Shown here piece after piece: positions 15,920 to 24,914 of a DNA stretch of 64,000 nucleotides. This DNA is from Burkholderia puraquae (GTDB lineage: Bacteria > Pseudomonadota > Gammaproteobacteria > Burkholderiales > Burkholderiaceae). Location: assembly GCF_002099195.1 (NCBI RefSeq), contig NZ_NBYX01000019.1, positions 1-64,000 on the forward strand, written 5' to 3'. The notes under the pieces were generated by a model. The model saw nothing but the letters and a program-made list of their open reading frames with translations. It ran no database searches and was not told the origin of the DNA. Made by a program: the position numbers and the translations under genes. Position 1 is the stretch's first letter, and the number at the start of each line of letters is the position of its first letter.

Positions 15920-17233
15920 ATGCGTCTGTCTTCCCAAGGCCTCAAGTCCCTCGCTTCCTCCATCGCCTTCGGCACCGCCGCGCGCAACGTCGCGCTCGGC
16001 GTGATGCTGCCAGTCGCGCTCGCGTCGACGATCGTCGTCGCCGAGGCGAAGCCGGCCGCCAAGGCCAAGGCCGCGCATGCGGCGCCGGCCGCCGCCGAGC
16101 AGTTCACCGGCGCGCCCGCGACCTACATGCCGGGCGCGGTGCCGCCGCCGGGCGTGAATGCGCGCTCATGGGTGCTCGTCGACGCGACCAGCAACACGGT
16201 GCTCGCATCGGGCAATGCCGATGAACGCGTCGAGCCCGCATCGCTGACGAAGCTGATGACGGCGTACCTCGTGTTCGAGGCGCTCGACAAGAAGAAGATC
16301 TCGATGGAGCAGATCGTCACGCCGAGCGAAGCGGTGCGCCGCGTCGGCCGCGACGAGTCGCGCATGTTCATCGAGGCGAACAAGCCGGTGTCGGTGCACG
16401 ACCTCGTGTACGGGATGATCATCCAGTCGGGCAACGACGCCGCGATCGCGCTGGCCGAACTCGTCGGCGGCAGCGAAGGGCAGTTCGTCACGTTGATGAA
16501 CGACGAGGCGCAGCGCCTCGGCATGAAGGGCACGCACTTCGCCGACGTGAACGGCATGCCCGACCCGAACCACTACACGACGGCCGGCGACCTCGCGAAG
16601 CTGTCCGCCCACCTGATCCGCGATTTTCCGCAGTACTACAGCATCTTCTCGGAGAAGGAATTCAAGTACAACAACATCCGCCAGGGCAACCGCAACCGCC
16701 TGCTGTGGCTCGACCCGACGGTCGACGGCCTGAAGACGGGCCACACGCAAGCGGCCGGCTACTGCCTGATCGCGTCGGCGAAGCGCGCGATTCCGGGCGT
16801 GGACGGCCAGCGCCGCCTGGTGTCGGTGATGATGGGCGAGCAGAAGGAAGGCGAGCGCACGCAGGACAGCATGAAGATGCTGAACTATGGCTACAGCGCG
16901 TTCGATTCGGTGCGCCTGTTCAAGGGCGGCCAGGCGATCTCGACGCCGCGCATCTACAAGGGCAAGGAAAACACCGTGCAGGTCGGCGTGAAGGGCGACC
17001 AGTGGGCGACCGTGCCGCGCGGCCTCGGCGACAAGGTCAAGACCGAAGTCGCCGTCAACGCGCCGCTGATCGCGCCGTTCGCGGAAGGCCAGCAGGTCGG
17101 CACCGTGAAGATCGTCGCCGACGGCAAGACGCTGTCCGAATTCCCGGTCGTCGCACTGCAGGCCGTGCCGGAAGCGGGTATCTTCGGGCGTATCTGGGAC
17201 TCGATCCTGCTGATGTTCAGCAAGAAGAAGTAA
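15920..17233 (+). CDS. D-alanyl-D-alanine carboxypeptidase, PBP5/6 family
   Basis: 437 residues. It trims the terminal D-Ala from peptidoglycan pentapeptides in the periplasm. The three active-site motifs are in order: SLTK at 108-111 (nucleophile Ser108), SGN at 170-172 and KTG at 272-274. The hydrophobic signal runs to about residue 42 (AEA), followed by an Ala/Lys-rich linker. The C-terminal GRIWDSILLMFSKKK is the amphipathic membrane anchor of this class. The signal region is longer than usual. The aminotransferase gene follows 48 bases downstream, which suggests a D-amino-acid theme. Confidence 0.94.
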   Translation: MRLSSQGLKSLASSIAFGTAARNVALGVMLPVALASTIVVAEAKPAAKAKAAHAAPAAAEQFTGAPATYMPGAVPPPGVNARSWVLVDATSNTVLASGNADERVEPASLTKLMTAYLVFEALDKKKISMEQIVTPSEAVRRVGRDESRMFIEANKPVSVHDLVYGMIIQSGNDAAIALAELVGGSEGQFVTLMNDEAQRLGMKGTHFADVNGMPDPNHYTTAGDLAKLSAHLIRDFPQYYSIFSEKEFKYNNIRQGNRNRLLWLDPTVDGLKTGHTQAAGYCLIASAKRAIPGVDGQRRLVSVMMGEQKEGERTQDSMKMLNYGYSAFDSVRLFKGGQAISTPRIYKGKENTVQVGVKGDQWATVPRGLGDKVKTEVAVNAPLIAPFAEGQQVGTVKIVADGKTLSEFPVVALQAVPEAGIFGRIWDSILLMFSKKK

Positions 17234-17281
17234 GCACGACGGGCCTTTGTTTTCACGACTTCATCCCCATCTGTCATTGCC

Positions 17282-18208
17282 ATGAGCCAAGCCGAATTCG
17301 AACCGATCGTCTACCTCAGCGTCTCGTCGCAGGAGGAAATGGTGCCGCTGTCGGAAGCCCGTGTACCGGTGCTCGATCGCGGGTTCATCTTCGGCGACGG
17401 TGTGTATGAAGTCGTCCCCGTTTATGCGCACGACGGCGCGCACGTGCCGTTCCGGATCGAACAGCATCTGGCGCGGCTCGAGCGCAGCCTGAAGAAGATC
17501 GGCATCGCCAGCCCGCACGACGACGCGGGCTGGCGTGCGCTGATCGAGCGCGTCGTCGCGGCGAATGCCGGAGGGCTCGGCGACGGCAACGCGCTCGTCT
17601 ACTTGCAGGTGACGCGCGGCGTCGCGAAGCGCGGCCACGCGTTCCCGGCGAACGCGGTGCCGACGGTGTTCGTGATGACGAGCCCGCTGCGCCTGCCGTC
17701 GGAAGAGGAGCGTGCGAAGGGCGTGCGCTGCGTGACGGCCGAGGATCGCCGCTGGCTGCATTGCGACATCAAGTCGATCTCGCTGCTCGGCAACGTGCTG
17801 ATGGCGCAGCATGCGGCCGAACGCGATGCATTCGAGACGCTGCAGCTGCGCGATGGCAACCTGACGGAAGGCTCGTCGTCGAACGTGTGGATCGTGAAGA
17901 ACGGCGAGCTGCTCGCGCCGCCGCGCAGCAACAAGATCCTCGAAGGGATCCGCTACGCGCTGATCGAGCAGTTGGCCGACGAATGCAAGATCCCGTTCGT
18001 CGCGCGCGAGATCAGCGAGGTGGAATTGCGGGCGGCCGATGAAATCATGATCACGTCGGCCACGAAGGAAGTGCTGCCCGTCACGTCGCTCGACGATCTG
18101 CCCGTGCAGGGCGGCAAGCCGGGCCCCGTGTTCGCGGCGTTGTATGAAGCGTACCAGCGCGCGAAGGCGCGCGAGTTTGAACAGTTTGACCTAACCCGGA
18201 GAAAATGA
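17282..18208 (+). CDS. D-amino acid aminotransferase (class IV PLP enzyme)
   Basis: 308 residues. It belongs to the fold-type IV aminotransferases: VPVLDRGFIFGDGVYEVV near the N-terminus, CDIKSISLLGN with the probable PLP lysine at 164, and LTEGSSSNVWIV. Members interconvert D-amino acids and 2-oxo acids, and branched-chain enzymes are close relatives, so D-specificity is likely but not proven. The stop TGA overlaps the start of ybeD, so the genes are coupled. Confidence 0.92.
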   Translation: MSQAEFEPIVYLSVSSQEEMVPLSEARVPVLDRGFIFGDGVYEVVPVYAHDGAHVPFRIEQHLARLERSLKKIGIASPHDDAGWRALIERVVAANAGGLGDGNALVYLQVTRGVAKRGHAFPANAVPTVFVMTSPLRLPSEEERAKGVRCVTAEDRRWLHCDIKSISLLGNVLMAQHAAERDAFETLQLRDGNLTEGSSSNVWIVKNGELLAPPRSNKILEGIRYALIEQLADECKIPFVAREISEVELRAADEIMITSATKEVLPVTSLDDLPVQGGKPGPVFAALYEAYQRAKAREFEQFDLTRRK

Positions 18209-18516
18209 TGAGCGAACCGACCAAAACCATCGAGGTGACCGGCGCGATCGATACCCGGAAGGAGTCGCTGCTGGAGTTCCCGTGCGATTTCCCGATCAAG
18301 ATCATGGGCAAGGCGCATCCCGAGTTCAAGGACACGATCTTCAAGGTCGTCGCTGTTCACGACAACGAGATCGATGTCGAGAAGATCGAGGAGCGTGCGT
18401 CGAGCGGCGGCAACTACACGGGCCTCACGATCACCGTCCGGGCGACGAGCCAGGAACAGCTCGACAACATCTATCGCGCACTGACCGGCCATCCGATGGT
18501 CAAGGTCGTACTCTGA
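18208..18516 (+). CDS. YbeD / DUF493 family protein
   Basis: 102 residues with the DUF493 pattern FPCDFPIKIMGKAHPEF ... GNYTGLTITVRATSQEQLDNIYRALTGHPMVKVVL. In E. coli ybeD sits before lipB. Its function is unknown, though it has an ACT-like fold. Two consecutive ATG codons exist; 18208 is chosen because GGAG (18198-18201) is six bases away. The gene overlaps the end of the opposite-strand LysR gene by 17 bases, so the two transcripts are convergent here. Confidence 0.93.
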   Translation: MSEPTKTIEVTGAIDTRKESLLEFPCDFPIKIMGKAHPEFKDTIFKVVAVHDNEIDVEKIEERASSGGNYTGLTITVRATSQEQLDNIYRALTGHPMVKVVL

Positions 18517-19486
18517 GCGCCTTCCATCCTCCCTCTTGCGCGCACTCGGCGGGGGTCTTCCCCGCCGCGCGCCGCGCGTCCAGCTCGTCGCACAGCCGCT
18601 TGTATTCGGCGACTTCCTGAAGCAGCCAGGTTCTGAACGCCTGCACGCGCGGCGTGTTCAGGAGCGGCGGCGGACACACGAAAAAATAGTGCCACGGGCT
18701 CGGCCCGTCGATGTCGAACAGGCGCACGATGCGTCCGTCCAGCAGGTCGTGCACCGCGAGCGAGCGGCGCACCAGCGCGATGCCCTGGCCGTCGATCGCG
18801 GCCAGCAGCAGGTTCGACGAATCCTGGTACAGAATCCCCCGTTTCGGTTCGGTCAGCGTCTTGAGGCCGGCCGCGTCGAACCACGGCCGCCACAGCTCGT
18901 CGTCCGAGCGCAGCAGGTTGTAGTGCACGAGATCGGCGGGCGTTTGCGGCAGCTTGCCGCCATTCAGCGTCGGCGAGCACGCCGGAAAGAACACCTCGTC
19001 GAACAGCGGCTCGACGTGCAGCCCCGGATAGTTGCCGTTGCCGAAGCGGATCGCGAGATCGACGTCGTCGCGCGCGAAATCGGTGAGCGAATTGGTCGAC
19101 TGCAGTTCGACGTCGATTTCCGGATGCCGCTCGATGAACGTGCCGATGCGCGGCGTGATGAAGCGCGCGGCGAACGACGACAGCATCGACACTACGAGCC
19201 GCCGGTCGCGGTCGCTCGCGCGCACGTCGCGCGTCGCGTCGGCGATCACCATCAGCGCGGTGCGGATCTGCTGCGCGTAGCGCATGCCGGCGTCGGTCAG
19301 GCACAGCCGCTTGCCGTTGCGCGTGAACAGCTGTATGCCGAGCTCTTCCTCGAGCGCGCGCACCTGGTGGCTGACCGCGCCGTGCGTGACGTACAGCTCG
19401 TCGGCGGCGCGCGAGAAATTCTCGTGACGGGCGGCGGCTTCGAACGCGCGAATCGCGTTCAGCGCAGGCAGCTGGCGGAGGTCCAT
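18500..19486 (-). CDS. LysR-family transcriptional regulator, GcvA-like
   Basis: 328 residues. The N-terminal winged helix reads LPALNAIRAFEAAARHENFSRAADEL and VTHGAVSHQVRALEEELG, the wording of GcvA-type regulators. The effector-binding domain follows from about residue 92, and the tail after 300 is a variable charged stretch. It is transcribed away from the DUF2917 gene. An inverted repeat at 19492-19518 sits just before its own start, the usual place for LysR autoregulation. Regulated target: probably the DUF2917 gene. Inducer unknown. Confidence 0.92.
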   Translation of the reverse strand: MDLRQLPALNAIRAFEAAARHENFSRAADELYVTHGAVSHQVRALEEELGIQLFTRNGKRLCLTDAGMRYAQQIRTALMVIADATRDVRASDRDRRLVVSMLSSFAARFITPRIGTFIERHPEIDVELQSTNSLTDFARDDVDLAIRFGNGNYPGLHVEPLFDEVFFPACSPTLNGGKLPQTPADLVHYNLLRSDDELWRPWFDAAGLKTLTEPKRGILYQDSSNLLLAAIDGQGIALVRRSLAVHDLLDGRIVRLFDIDGPSPWHYFFVCPPPLLNTPRVQAFRTWLLQEVAEYKRLCDELDARRAAGKTPAECAQEGGWKALRVRP

Positions 19487-19491
19487 TTGCT

Positions 19492-19518
19492 AATTTTCCT
19501 CACATTGACGTGAAAATT
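19492..19518. promoter_or_regulatory. Probable LysR operator in the divergent intergenic region
   Basis: Inverted repeat with outer arms AATTTTC (19492-19498) and GAAAATT (19512-19518) and inner arms TCAC (19500) and GTGA (19510). It lies 6-32 bases upstream of the LysR start and about 70 bases before the DUF2917 gene. Confidence 0.5.
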
Positions 19519-19588
19519 GGTCGTTTTGTCGGACGCCTTGAAGTGACTACGATTGTAGCCATCGAAGCATTTATTGGCGGAGTCGATC

Positions 19589-19915
19589 ATGCAAGAAATT
19601 TCTTCAAGCACCACGTTCGAAATCCCCGCGGGCGAAACCGTGCCGATGAAGGTGCAACGCAGCACGCGGCTGGTGGTACAGCGCGGTCCGGTGTGGGCGA
19701 CGCGCAGCAACGACGTCAACGATTACTTCCTGGTCGACGGCGAGACGCTGAAGCTGCGCCGCGGCGAGCGGCTGTGGCTCAGCGCGGAAGGCCGGGAGGG
19801 CACGTGCGTGGCGTTCTCGGTGTCGCGGCCGCCCCGGGAAGTCGCGCTCGGCGGGCTCGCACGGCTGCGCGAACGCGTGACCGCGCTGCTCCACGACGGA
19901 TGGCGCACCGTCTGA
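19589..19915 (+). CDS. DUF2917 domain protein
   Basis: 108 residues, soluble. The sequence TFEIPAGETVPMKVQRSTRLVVQRGPVWATRSNDVNDYFLVDGETLKLRRGERLWLSAEG fits DUF2917, a small beta-rich cupin-like family common in Burkholderia. No catalytic residues are known. GGAG ends six bases before ATG 19589. Divergent from the GcvA-like gene, it is probably its regulatory target. Confidence 0.85.
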   Translation: MQEISSSTTFEIPAGETVPMKVQRSTRLVVQRGPVWATRSNDVNDYFLVDGETLKLRRGERLWLSAEGREGTCVAFSVSRPPREVALGGLARLRERVTALLHDGWRTV

Positions 19916-19999
19916 CCATTGTTTCCTCCGACGGATACCGGCGATCCGTCCCCCTCCCAAGGCCGGCGAGACCCACGGGTTTTCGGTAAACTACCGCCC

Positions 20000-20755
20000 A
20001 TGTCCGTTTCGCCGGTTTCCATCGTGTCCACGCCTGTTGCCGTTTCCGCATCGCCCGCCGGGTCCCCGGGTCAGCCGGCCCAGCCGGTCACCGTGCGCTG
20101 GCGAGGCGTCGAGACCTACGAGGCGAGCTTCGACGCGATGCGCGCGTTCACCGACACGCGCACGGCCGACACCGGCGACGAGATCTGGCTGGTCGAGCAT
20201 CCGCCCGTCTACACGCTCGGCCAGGCCGGCGACCCGGCCCACCTGCTGGTGGCCGACAGCGGCGTGCCGCTCGTGAAGGTCGACCGCGGCGGGCAAATCA
20301 CCTACCACGGCCCCGGCCAGATCGTCGCCTACCTGCTGCTGGACCTGCGCCGGCGCAAGCTGATGGTGCGCACGCTGGTGACGAAGATCGAGGAGGCCGT
20401 GATCGAAACCCTCGCGGCGTATAATCTCGCTTCGGTCCGCAAGGCGGGCGCGCCCGGGATCTACGTGGCATCCGGCGTGCACGAGGGCGCGAAAATCGCG
20501 GCCCTCGGCCTGAAGATCCGCAACGGCTGCAGCTATCACGGGCTGAGCCTGAACGTGAAGATGGATCTGCGCCCGTTTCTTGCGATCAACCCGTGCGGCT
20601 ATGCCGGACTGGAAACTGTCGACATGGCGAGCCTCGAGGTTGCCGCCGACTGGAACGACGTTGCCCACACGCTGGTGCGCCGTCTGATCGCCAACCTCGA
20701 CGGCGCATCCGCGGCCGCCGACAAGCCGCAGGCACTGGAACAATCGAATGACTGA
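20000..20755 (+). CDS. lipB: Lipoyl(octanoyl) transferase
   Basis: 251 residues. It moves octanoate from acyl carrier protein to lipoyl domains. Family motifs: EIWLVEHPPVYTLGQAG, GGQITYHGPGQIVAYLLLDL, catalytic Lys165 in GAKIAALGLKI and catalytic Cys199 in AINPCGYAGL. The N-terminus has about 30 extra low-complexity residues before the fold. It overlaps lipA by eight bases, so octanoylation and sulphur insertion enzymes are made together. Confidence 0.96.
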   Translation: MSVSPVSIVSTPVAVSASPAGSPGQPAQPVTVRWRGVETYEASFDAMRAFTDTRTADTGDEIWLVEHPPVYTLGQAGDPAHLLVADSGVPLVKVDRGGQITYHGPGQIVAYLLLDLRRRKLMVRTLVTKIEEAVIETLAAYNLASVRKAGAPGIYVASGVHEGAKIAALGLKIRNGCSYHGLSLNVKMDLRPFLAINPCGYAGLETVDMASLEVAADWNDVAHTLVRRLIANLDGASAAADKPQALEQSND

Positions 20756-21740
20756 CGTTACCGCTTCTCCCGCACCGGCCGATTCGGCCGCCCCCGCTGC
20801 GTACGATCCGACCGCCAAGCAGAAGGCACAGGCGAAGACGGCGCGCATCCCGATCAAGGTCATTCCGATCGAGAAGCTGAAGAAGCCCGAGTGGATCCGC
20901 GTGAAGGCGGCCACCGGCAGCTCGCGCTTCAACGAGATCAAGACGATCCTGCGCGAGCACAACCTGCATACCGTGTGCGAGGAAGCGAGCTGCCCGAACA
21001 TCGGCGAATGCTTCGGCAAGGGCACCGCGACGTTCATGATCATGGGCGACAAGTGCACGCGCCGCTGCCCGTTCTGCGACGTCGGCCATGGTCGCCCCGA
21101 TCCGCTGGATCCGGACGAGCCGAAGAATCTCGCACGCACGATCGGCGCGCTGAAGCTGAAGTACGTGGTGATCACGAGCGTCGACCGCGACGACCTGCGC
21201 GACGGCGGCGCCGGCCACTTCGTCGAGTGCATCCGCGAAGTGCGCGAGCAGTCGCCGGAAACGCGCATCGAGATCCTGACGCCGGACTTCCGCGGCCGTC
21301 TCGACCGTGCGATCTCGATCCTGAACGCCGCACCGCCGGACGTGATGAACCACAACCTCGAAACGGTGCCGCGCCTGTACAAGGAAGCGCGCCCGGGTTC
21401 GGACTACGCGCACTCGCTGAAGCTGCTGAAGGACTTCAAGGCGCTGCATCCGGACGTCGCGACGAAGTCGGGCCTGATGGTCGGCCTTGGCGAGACCGAA
21501 GAGGAAATCCTGCAGGTGATGCGCGACCTGCGCGCGCACGACGTCGACATGCTGACGATCGGCCAGTACCTGCAGCCGTCGGAGCACCACCTGCCGGTGC
21601 GTGCGTACGTGCATCCGGATACGTTCAAGATGTACGAGGAAGAGGCGTACAAGATGGGCTTCACGCACGCGGCCGTCGGCGCGATGGTGCGCTCGAGCTA
21701 TCACGCCGATCTGCAGGCGCATGGGGCGGGGGTGGTCTGA
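20748..21740 (+). CDS. lipA: Lipoyl synthase
   Basis: 330 residues. Radical-SAM enzyme that inserts two sulphur atoms into octanoyl-lipoyl domains. The auxiliary cluster cysteines are Cys77, Cys82 and Cys88 (CEEASCPNIGEC), the radical SAM cluster Cys103, Cys107 and Cys110 (CTRRCPFC), and RSSYHA near the C-terminus supplies the conserved Ser ligand. Slightly longer N-terminus than E. coli LipA. A strong terminator follows at 21775. Confidence 0.97.
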   Translation: MTDVTASPAPADSAAPAAYDPTAKQKAQAKTARIPIKVIPIEKLKKPEWIRVKAATGSSRFNEIKTILREHNLHTVCEEASCPNIGECFGKGTATFMIMGDKCTRRCPFCDVGHGRPDPLDPDEPKNLARTIGALKLKYVVITSVDRDDLRDGGAGHFVECIREVREQSPETRIEILTPDFRGRLDRAISILNAAPPDVMNHNLETVPRLYKEARPGSDYAHSLKLLKDFKALHPDVATKSGLMVGLGETEEEILQVMRDLRAHDVDMLTIGQYLQPSEHHLPVRAYVHPDTFKMYEEEAYKMGFTHAAVGAMVRSSYHADLQAHGAGVV

Positions 21741-21774
21741 GCGCCGTTGCTCCCGTCGTCTTCGGACGAACCTG

Positions 21775-21802
21775 AAAAGCCCGCAGCGATGCGGGCTTTT
21801 TT
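21775..21802 (+). terminator. Rho-independent terminator after lipA
   Basis: AAAAGCCCGCA, loop GCGA, TGCGGGCTTTT with the T-run continuing. It ends the lipB-lipA transcript. Confidence 0.92.
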
Positions 21803-21991
21803 GTTGATGCGGACGCCATTCCTGCGTTCGCACGGCAATCGCCACCCGACCGGACGCGCGATCCAGTCGAGCATGAAAAGCAAAGCTGAAACATCATCGA
21901 TAGCTTCGCAGGATAAGTTCGCTCCCGCCGCACGCAAAGCCCGTAAAGTCGGCTCTCCCGCAGCAATGCCCGCATTCCGAAGGAGAGCCGC

Positions 21992-23008
21992 ATGTCCCGT
22001 TTCAGCTTCATCCGCCGCGCCGTCGTCGTGCTGACCGCCTTTGCCGCGTTCGGCGCGGCGCACGCCGAATCGCGCGAAGTCGTGATCGCGTACCAGGACA
22101 TGGTCGTGCCGTGGCGCTACGCACAGGCAAGCGGTGAAGTCGAAAAGGCGACCGGCTACAAGGTCACGTTCCGCAAGCTCGACAGCGGCGCCGACGTGAT
22201 CCGCGCGCTCGCATCGGGCTCCGTGCAGCTCGGCGAGGCCGGGTCGAGCCCGATCGCGGCCGGCCTGTCGCAGGGGCTCGATATCTCGCTGTTCTGGGTG
22301 CTCGACAACATCAACGATGCCGAGGCGCTCGTCGCGCGCAACGGCTCGGGCGTCACGAGCATCGCGGCGTTGAAGGGCAAGAAGATCGGCGTGCCGTTCG
22401 TATCGACATCGCACTTCCATACGCTCGTCGCGCTGCAGGCCGCCGGCGTCAATCCGAACGACGTGAAGATCGTCAACCTGCGTCCGCCCGAAGTCGCGGC
22501 CGCATGGACGCGCGGCGACATTGACGCGACCTATATCTGGGATCCGGTGCTCGCGAAGGTCAAGCAGTCGGGCACCGTGCTGACGACGTCGGGCCAGGTG
22601 GCGAAAGAAAGTGGCAAGGCGACCTTCGACGGCTTCGTCGTGAGCCGCAAGTTCGCGCGCGAGAACCCCGAGTTCGTCACGCGTTTCGTGAAGGTGCTCG
22701 CAGCTGCCGATGCCGACTACCGCGCGCATGCGGCGGCGTGGAAGGTCGGCTCGCCGCAGGTCGCGGCGGTCGCGAAGGTGTCGGGCGCGAATGCGCAGGA
22801 CGTGCCGGCCAGCCTCGCGCTCTACGCATTCCCGACGGCGGCCGAACAGGCTTCGCCGACGTGGCTCGGCGGCGGCGCGCAATCGGGCGCCGCGAAGTCG
22901 CTCGCGGCCACGGCCACGTTCCTCAAATCGCAAGGCACGATCCAGACGGTACTCGCCGACTATTCGGCCGGTGTCGATCCGCAGTTCGTGCAGAAGGCCG
23001 CGCGCTGA
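21992..23008 (+). CDS. tauA: Taurine/sulfonate ABC transporter substrate-binding protein, TauA-like
   Basis: 338 residues. Signal peptide cut after AHA (residue 25). The mature protein resembles TauA: VVIAYQDMVVPWRYAQASGEVEKATGYKV, LGEAGSSPIAAGLSQGLDI and GVPFVSTSHFHTLVALQAAGV. It would capture taurine or a related sulfonate in the periplasm. AGGAGA lies close before the ATG. First gene of a transporter operon. Confidence 0.92.
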   Translation: MSRFSFIRRAVVVLTAFAAFGAAHAESREVVIAYQDMVVPWRYAQASGEVEKATGYKVTFRKLDSGADVIRALASGSVQLGEAGSSPIAAGLSQGLDISLFWVLDNINDAEALVARNGSGVTSIAALKGKKIGVPFVSTSHFHTLVALQAAGVNPNDVKIVNLRPPEVAAAWTRGDIDATYIWDPVLAKVKQSGTVLTTSGQVAKESGKATFDGFVVSRKFARENPEFVTRFVKVLAAADADYRAHAAAWKVGSPQVAAVAKVSGANAQDVPASLALYAFPTAAEQASPTWLGGGAQSGAAKSLAATATFLKSQGTIQTVLADYSAGVDPQFVQKAAR

Positions 23009-23048
23009 GCGCGACCATTCAGCCCACTCATCGCGGAGTCCTTCGATC

Positions 23049-23846
23049 ATGAGCACGCTGGAAGTCCGTCAGGTCTCGGTCTCTTATCCCGGCGAACGCG
23101 GCCGGCCGACGACGCAGGCGCTCGCGCGCGTCGACCTGCGCATCGATGCCGGTGAGTTCGTCGTCGCGCTCGGTGCGTCCGGCTGCGGGAAGACGACGCT
23201 GCTGAACTGCATGGCCGGCTTCGTCGCGCCGACGACGGGCGACGTGCACGTCGACGGCGTGCCGGTCACGGGCCCCGGCGCCGATCGCGGTGTCGTGTTC
23301 CAGAAATACGCGCTGCTGCCGTGGCTCGACGTGCTCGACAACGTCGCGCTCGGGCTGCGTTTCGCGCGCGTGTCGAGGGCCGAGCGTGAAGCGCGCGCGA
23401 CTGAGATGCTCGCGCTCGTCGGTCTCGAGCGCCACGCGCATGCGCGCGTGTACGAGCTGTCGGGCGGGATGCAGCAGCGCGTCGGCATCGCGCGTGCGCT
23501 CGCGAGCGACCCACGCGTGCTGCTGATGGACGAGCCGATGGGGGCGCTCGACGCGATGACGCGCGGCACGATGCAGGCGCTTGTGCTCGACGTGTGGGCG
23601 CGCACCGGCAAGACGGTGTTCTTCATCACGCACGATGTGGAGGAGGCGCTGTTCCTCGCGACGCGTCTCGTCGTGATGACGCCGGGCCCCGGCCGCATCG
23701 CGGAAACCTTCGAGTTGCCGTTCGCGCGGCGCTACGTCGAATCGCGCGATGCGCGCGCGGTGAAGTCTTCGCCGGATTTCATCGCGTGGCGCGAGCGGCT
23801 GATCGAGTACCTGCATCGAGACGAGGTGGTCGCGGAGACCGCGTGA
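23049..23846 (+). CDS. tauB: Taurine/sulfonate ABC transporter ATP-binding protein, TauB-like
   Basis: 265 residues. Walker A GASGCGKTT, Q-loop VVFQKYALLPWLDV, signature LSGGMQQRVGIARAL, Walker B VLLMDEPMGALD and the switch His in FITHDVEEAL. The YALLPWL form is typical of the nitrate/sulfonate/taurine importers. Its TGA shares one base with a possible tauC start. Confidence 0.93.
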   Translation: MSTLEVRQVSVSYPGERGRPTTQALARVDLRIDAGEFVVALGASGCGKTTLLNCMAGFVAPTTGDVHVDGVPVTGPGADRGVVFQKYALLPWLDVLDNVALGLRFARVSRAEREARATEMLALVGLERHAHARVYELSGGMQQRVGIARALASDPRVLLMDEPMGALDAMTRGTMQALVLDVWARTGKTVFFITHDVEEALFLATRLVVMTPGPGRIAETFELPFARRYVESRDARAVKSSPDFIAWRERLIEYLHRDEVVAETA

Positions 23847-23917
23847 TGCACGAATTCGCGCGGCACGGCGTGGCCGTCGGGCGCGGCCGGAACAGCACTT
23901 TGCACAGGCAGGACAGC

Positions 23918-24808
23918 ATGAGCACACAGGATTCGTGGACGGCCGATCGCGCGGCCGCCGATTTCGAACAGGATGATCGCACCCCGCCTCGGGCGGCCGA
24001 GCGCCGAGCGCCGTCGTCGCGCCGCTACCGGTTGCCGGGGCAGGGAAAGACGGCCGGGTTGAGCGCCGCGACGGTCGCGGCACTGGCCGCGCTCTGGTGG
24101 GTCGCGACGCATTTCCAGTGGCTGCCGCCGCTGTTCCTGCCCGCGCCGGAAGCCGTGTGGACGGCATTCGTCGATGCATGGCACGGCCGTATCCAGGGCG
24201 GCCTGCCACTGTCCGAACATCTGCTGTGGAGCGCCGGGCGCGTGTTCGGCGCGTTCCTGCTCGCGACCATGATCGGCGTGCCGGCCGGCATCCTGATGGG
24301 CGTGAGCCGAGTTGCACGCGGCGTGCTCGATCCGCTGCTGGAGTTCTACCGGCCGCTGCCGCCGCTCGCGTACCTGCCGCTCGTCGTGATCTGGTTCGGT
24401 ATCGATGAAACGGCGAAGCTCGTCGTGATTTTCCTCGCGTGCTTCGCGCCGATCGCGATGGCTGCGCGTGCCGGCGTGCGCGCGGCAACGGTCGAACAGA
24501 TCAATGCCGCGTATTCGCTCGGCGGCAGCTTCGCGCAGATCGTGCGCCACGTGGTGCTGCCGGCCGCGCTGCCGGAAATCCTCACCGGGCTGCGAATCGC
24601 GATCGGGTTCGGCTGGACGACGCTCGTCGCGGCCGAGATGGTTGCCGCGACCGCCGGGCTCGGGCAGATGGTGCTCAATGCGTCGAGCTTCCTGCGCACG
24701 GACATCGTCGTGATGGGGATCCTGATCATCGGCGCGATCGCATGGCTGTTCGATCTCGCGATGCGATGGGTCGAGCGGCGAGTGGTGCCGTGGAAGGGGC
24801 GGGGATAG
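23918..24808 (+). CDS. tauC: Taurine/sulfonate ABC transporter permease, TauC-like
   Basis: 296 residues from ATG 23918, which has AGGA a few bases upstream. An in-frame ATG at 23846 overlapping the tauB stop would add 24 residues. Residues 1-45 are a charged cytoplasmic segment; then about six transmembrane helices carry the permease domain with the EAA-like loop AYSLGGSFAQIVRHVVLPAALPEILTG. A 16-bp hairpin terminator follows. No TauD dioxygenase gene is downstream, so the sulfonate must be handled elsewhere. Confidence 0.92.
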   Translation: MSTQDSWTADRAAADFEQDDRTPPRAAERRAPSSRRYRLPGQGKTAGLSAATVAALAALWWVATHFQWLPPLFLPAPEAVWTAFVDAWHGRIQGGLPLSEHLLWSAGRVFGAFLLATMIGVPAGILMGVSRVARGVLDPLLEFYRPLPPLAYLPLVVIWFGIDETAKLVVIFLACFAPIAMAARAGVRAATVEQINAAYSLGGSFAQIVRHVVLPAALPEILTGLRIAIGFGWTTLVAAEMVAATAGLGQMVLNASSFLRTDIVVMGILIIGAIAWLFDLAMRWVERRVVPWKGRG

Positions 24809-24850
24809 GGGCTGGATAAGGTCGATCGCCTCGTGCCATCAACGGACAAG

Positions 24851-24895
24851 AAGGGGCAGGGATTCGTGCCGGGCGAATCCCTGCCCCTTGTTATT
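24851..24895. terminator. Bidirectional terminator between tauC and the adhesin gene
   Basis: Perfect 16-bp stem (24851-24866 with 24874-24889), seven-base loop, T-rich on both sides (GTTATTT on the plus strand, CTTCTTG on the minus strand). It serves the convergent tauC and adhesin transcripts. Confidence 0.88.
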
Positions 24896-24914
24896 TGATG
24901 CCCATTGCGACGGC

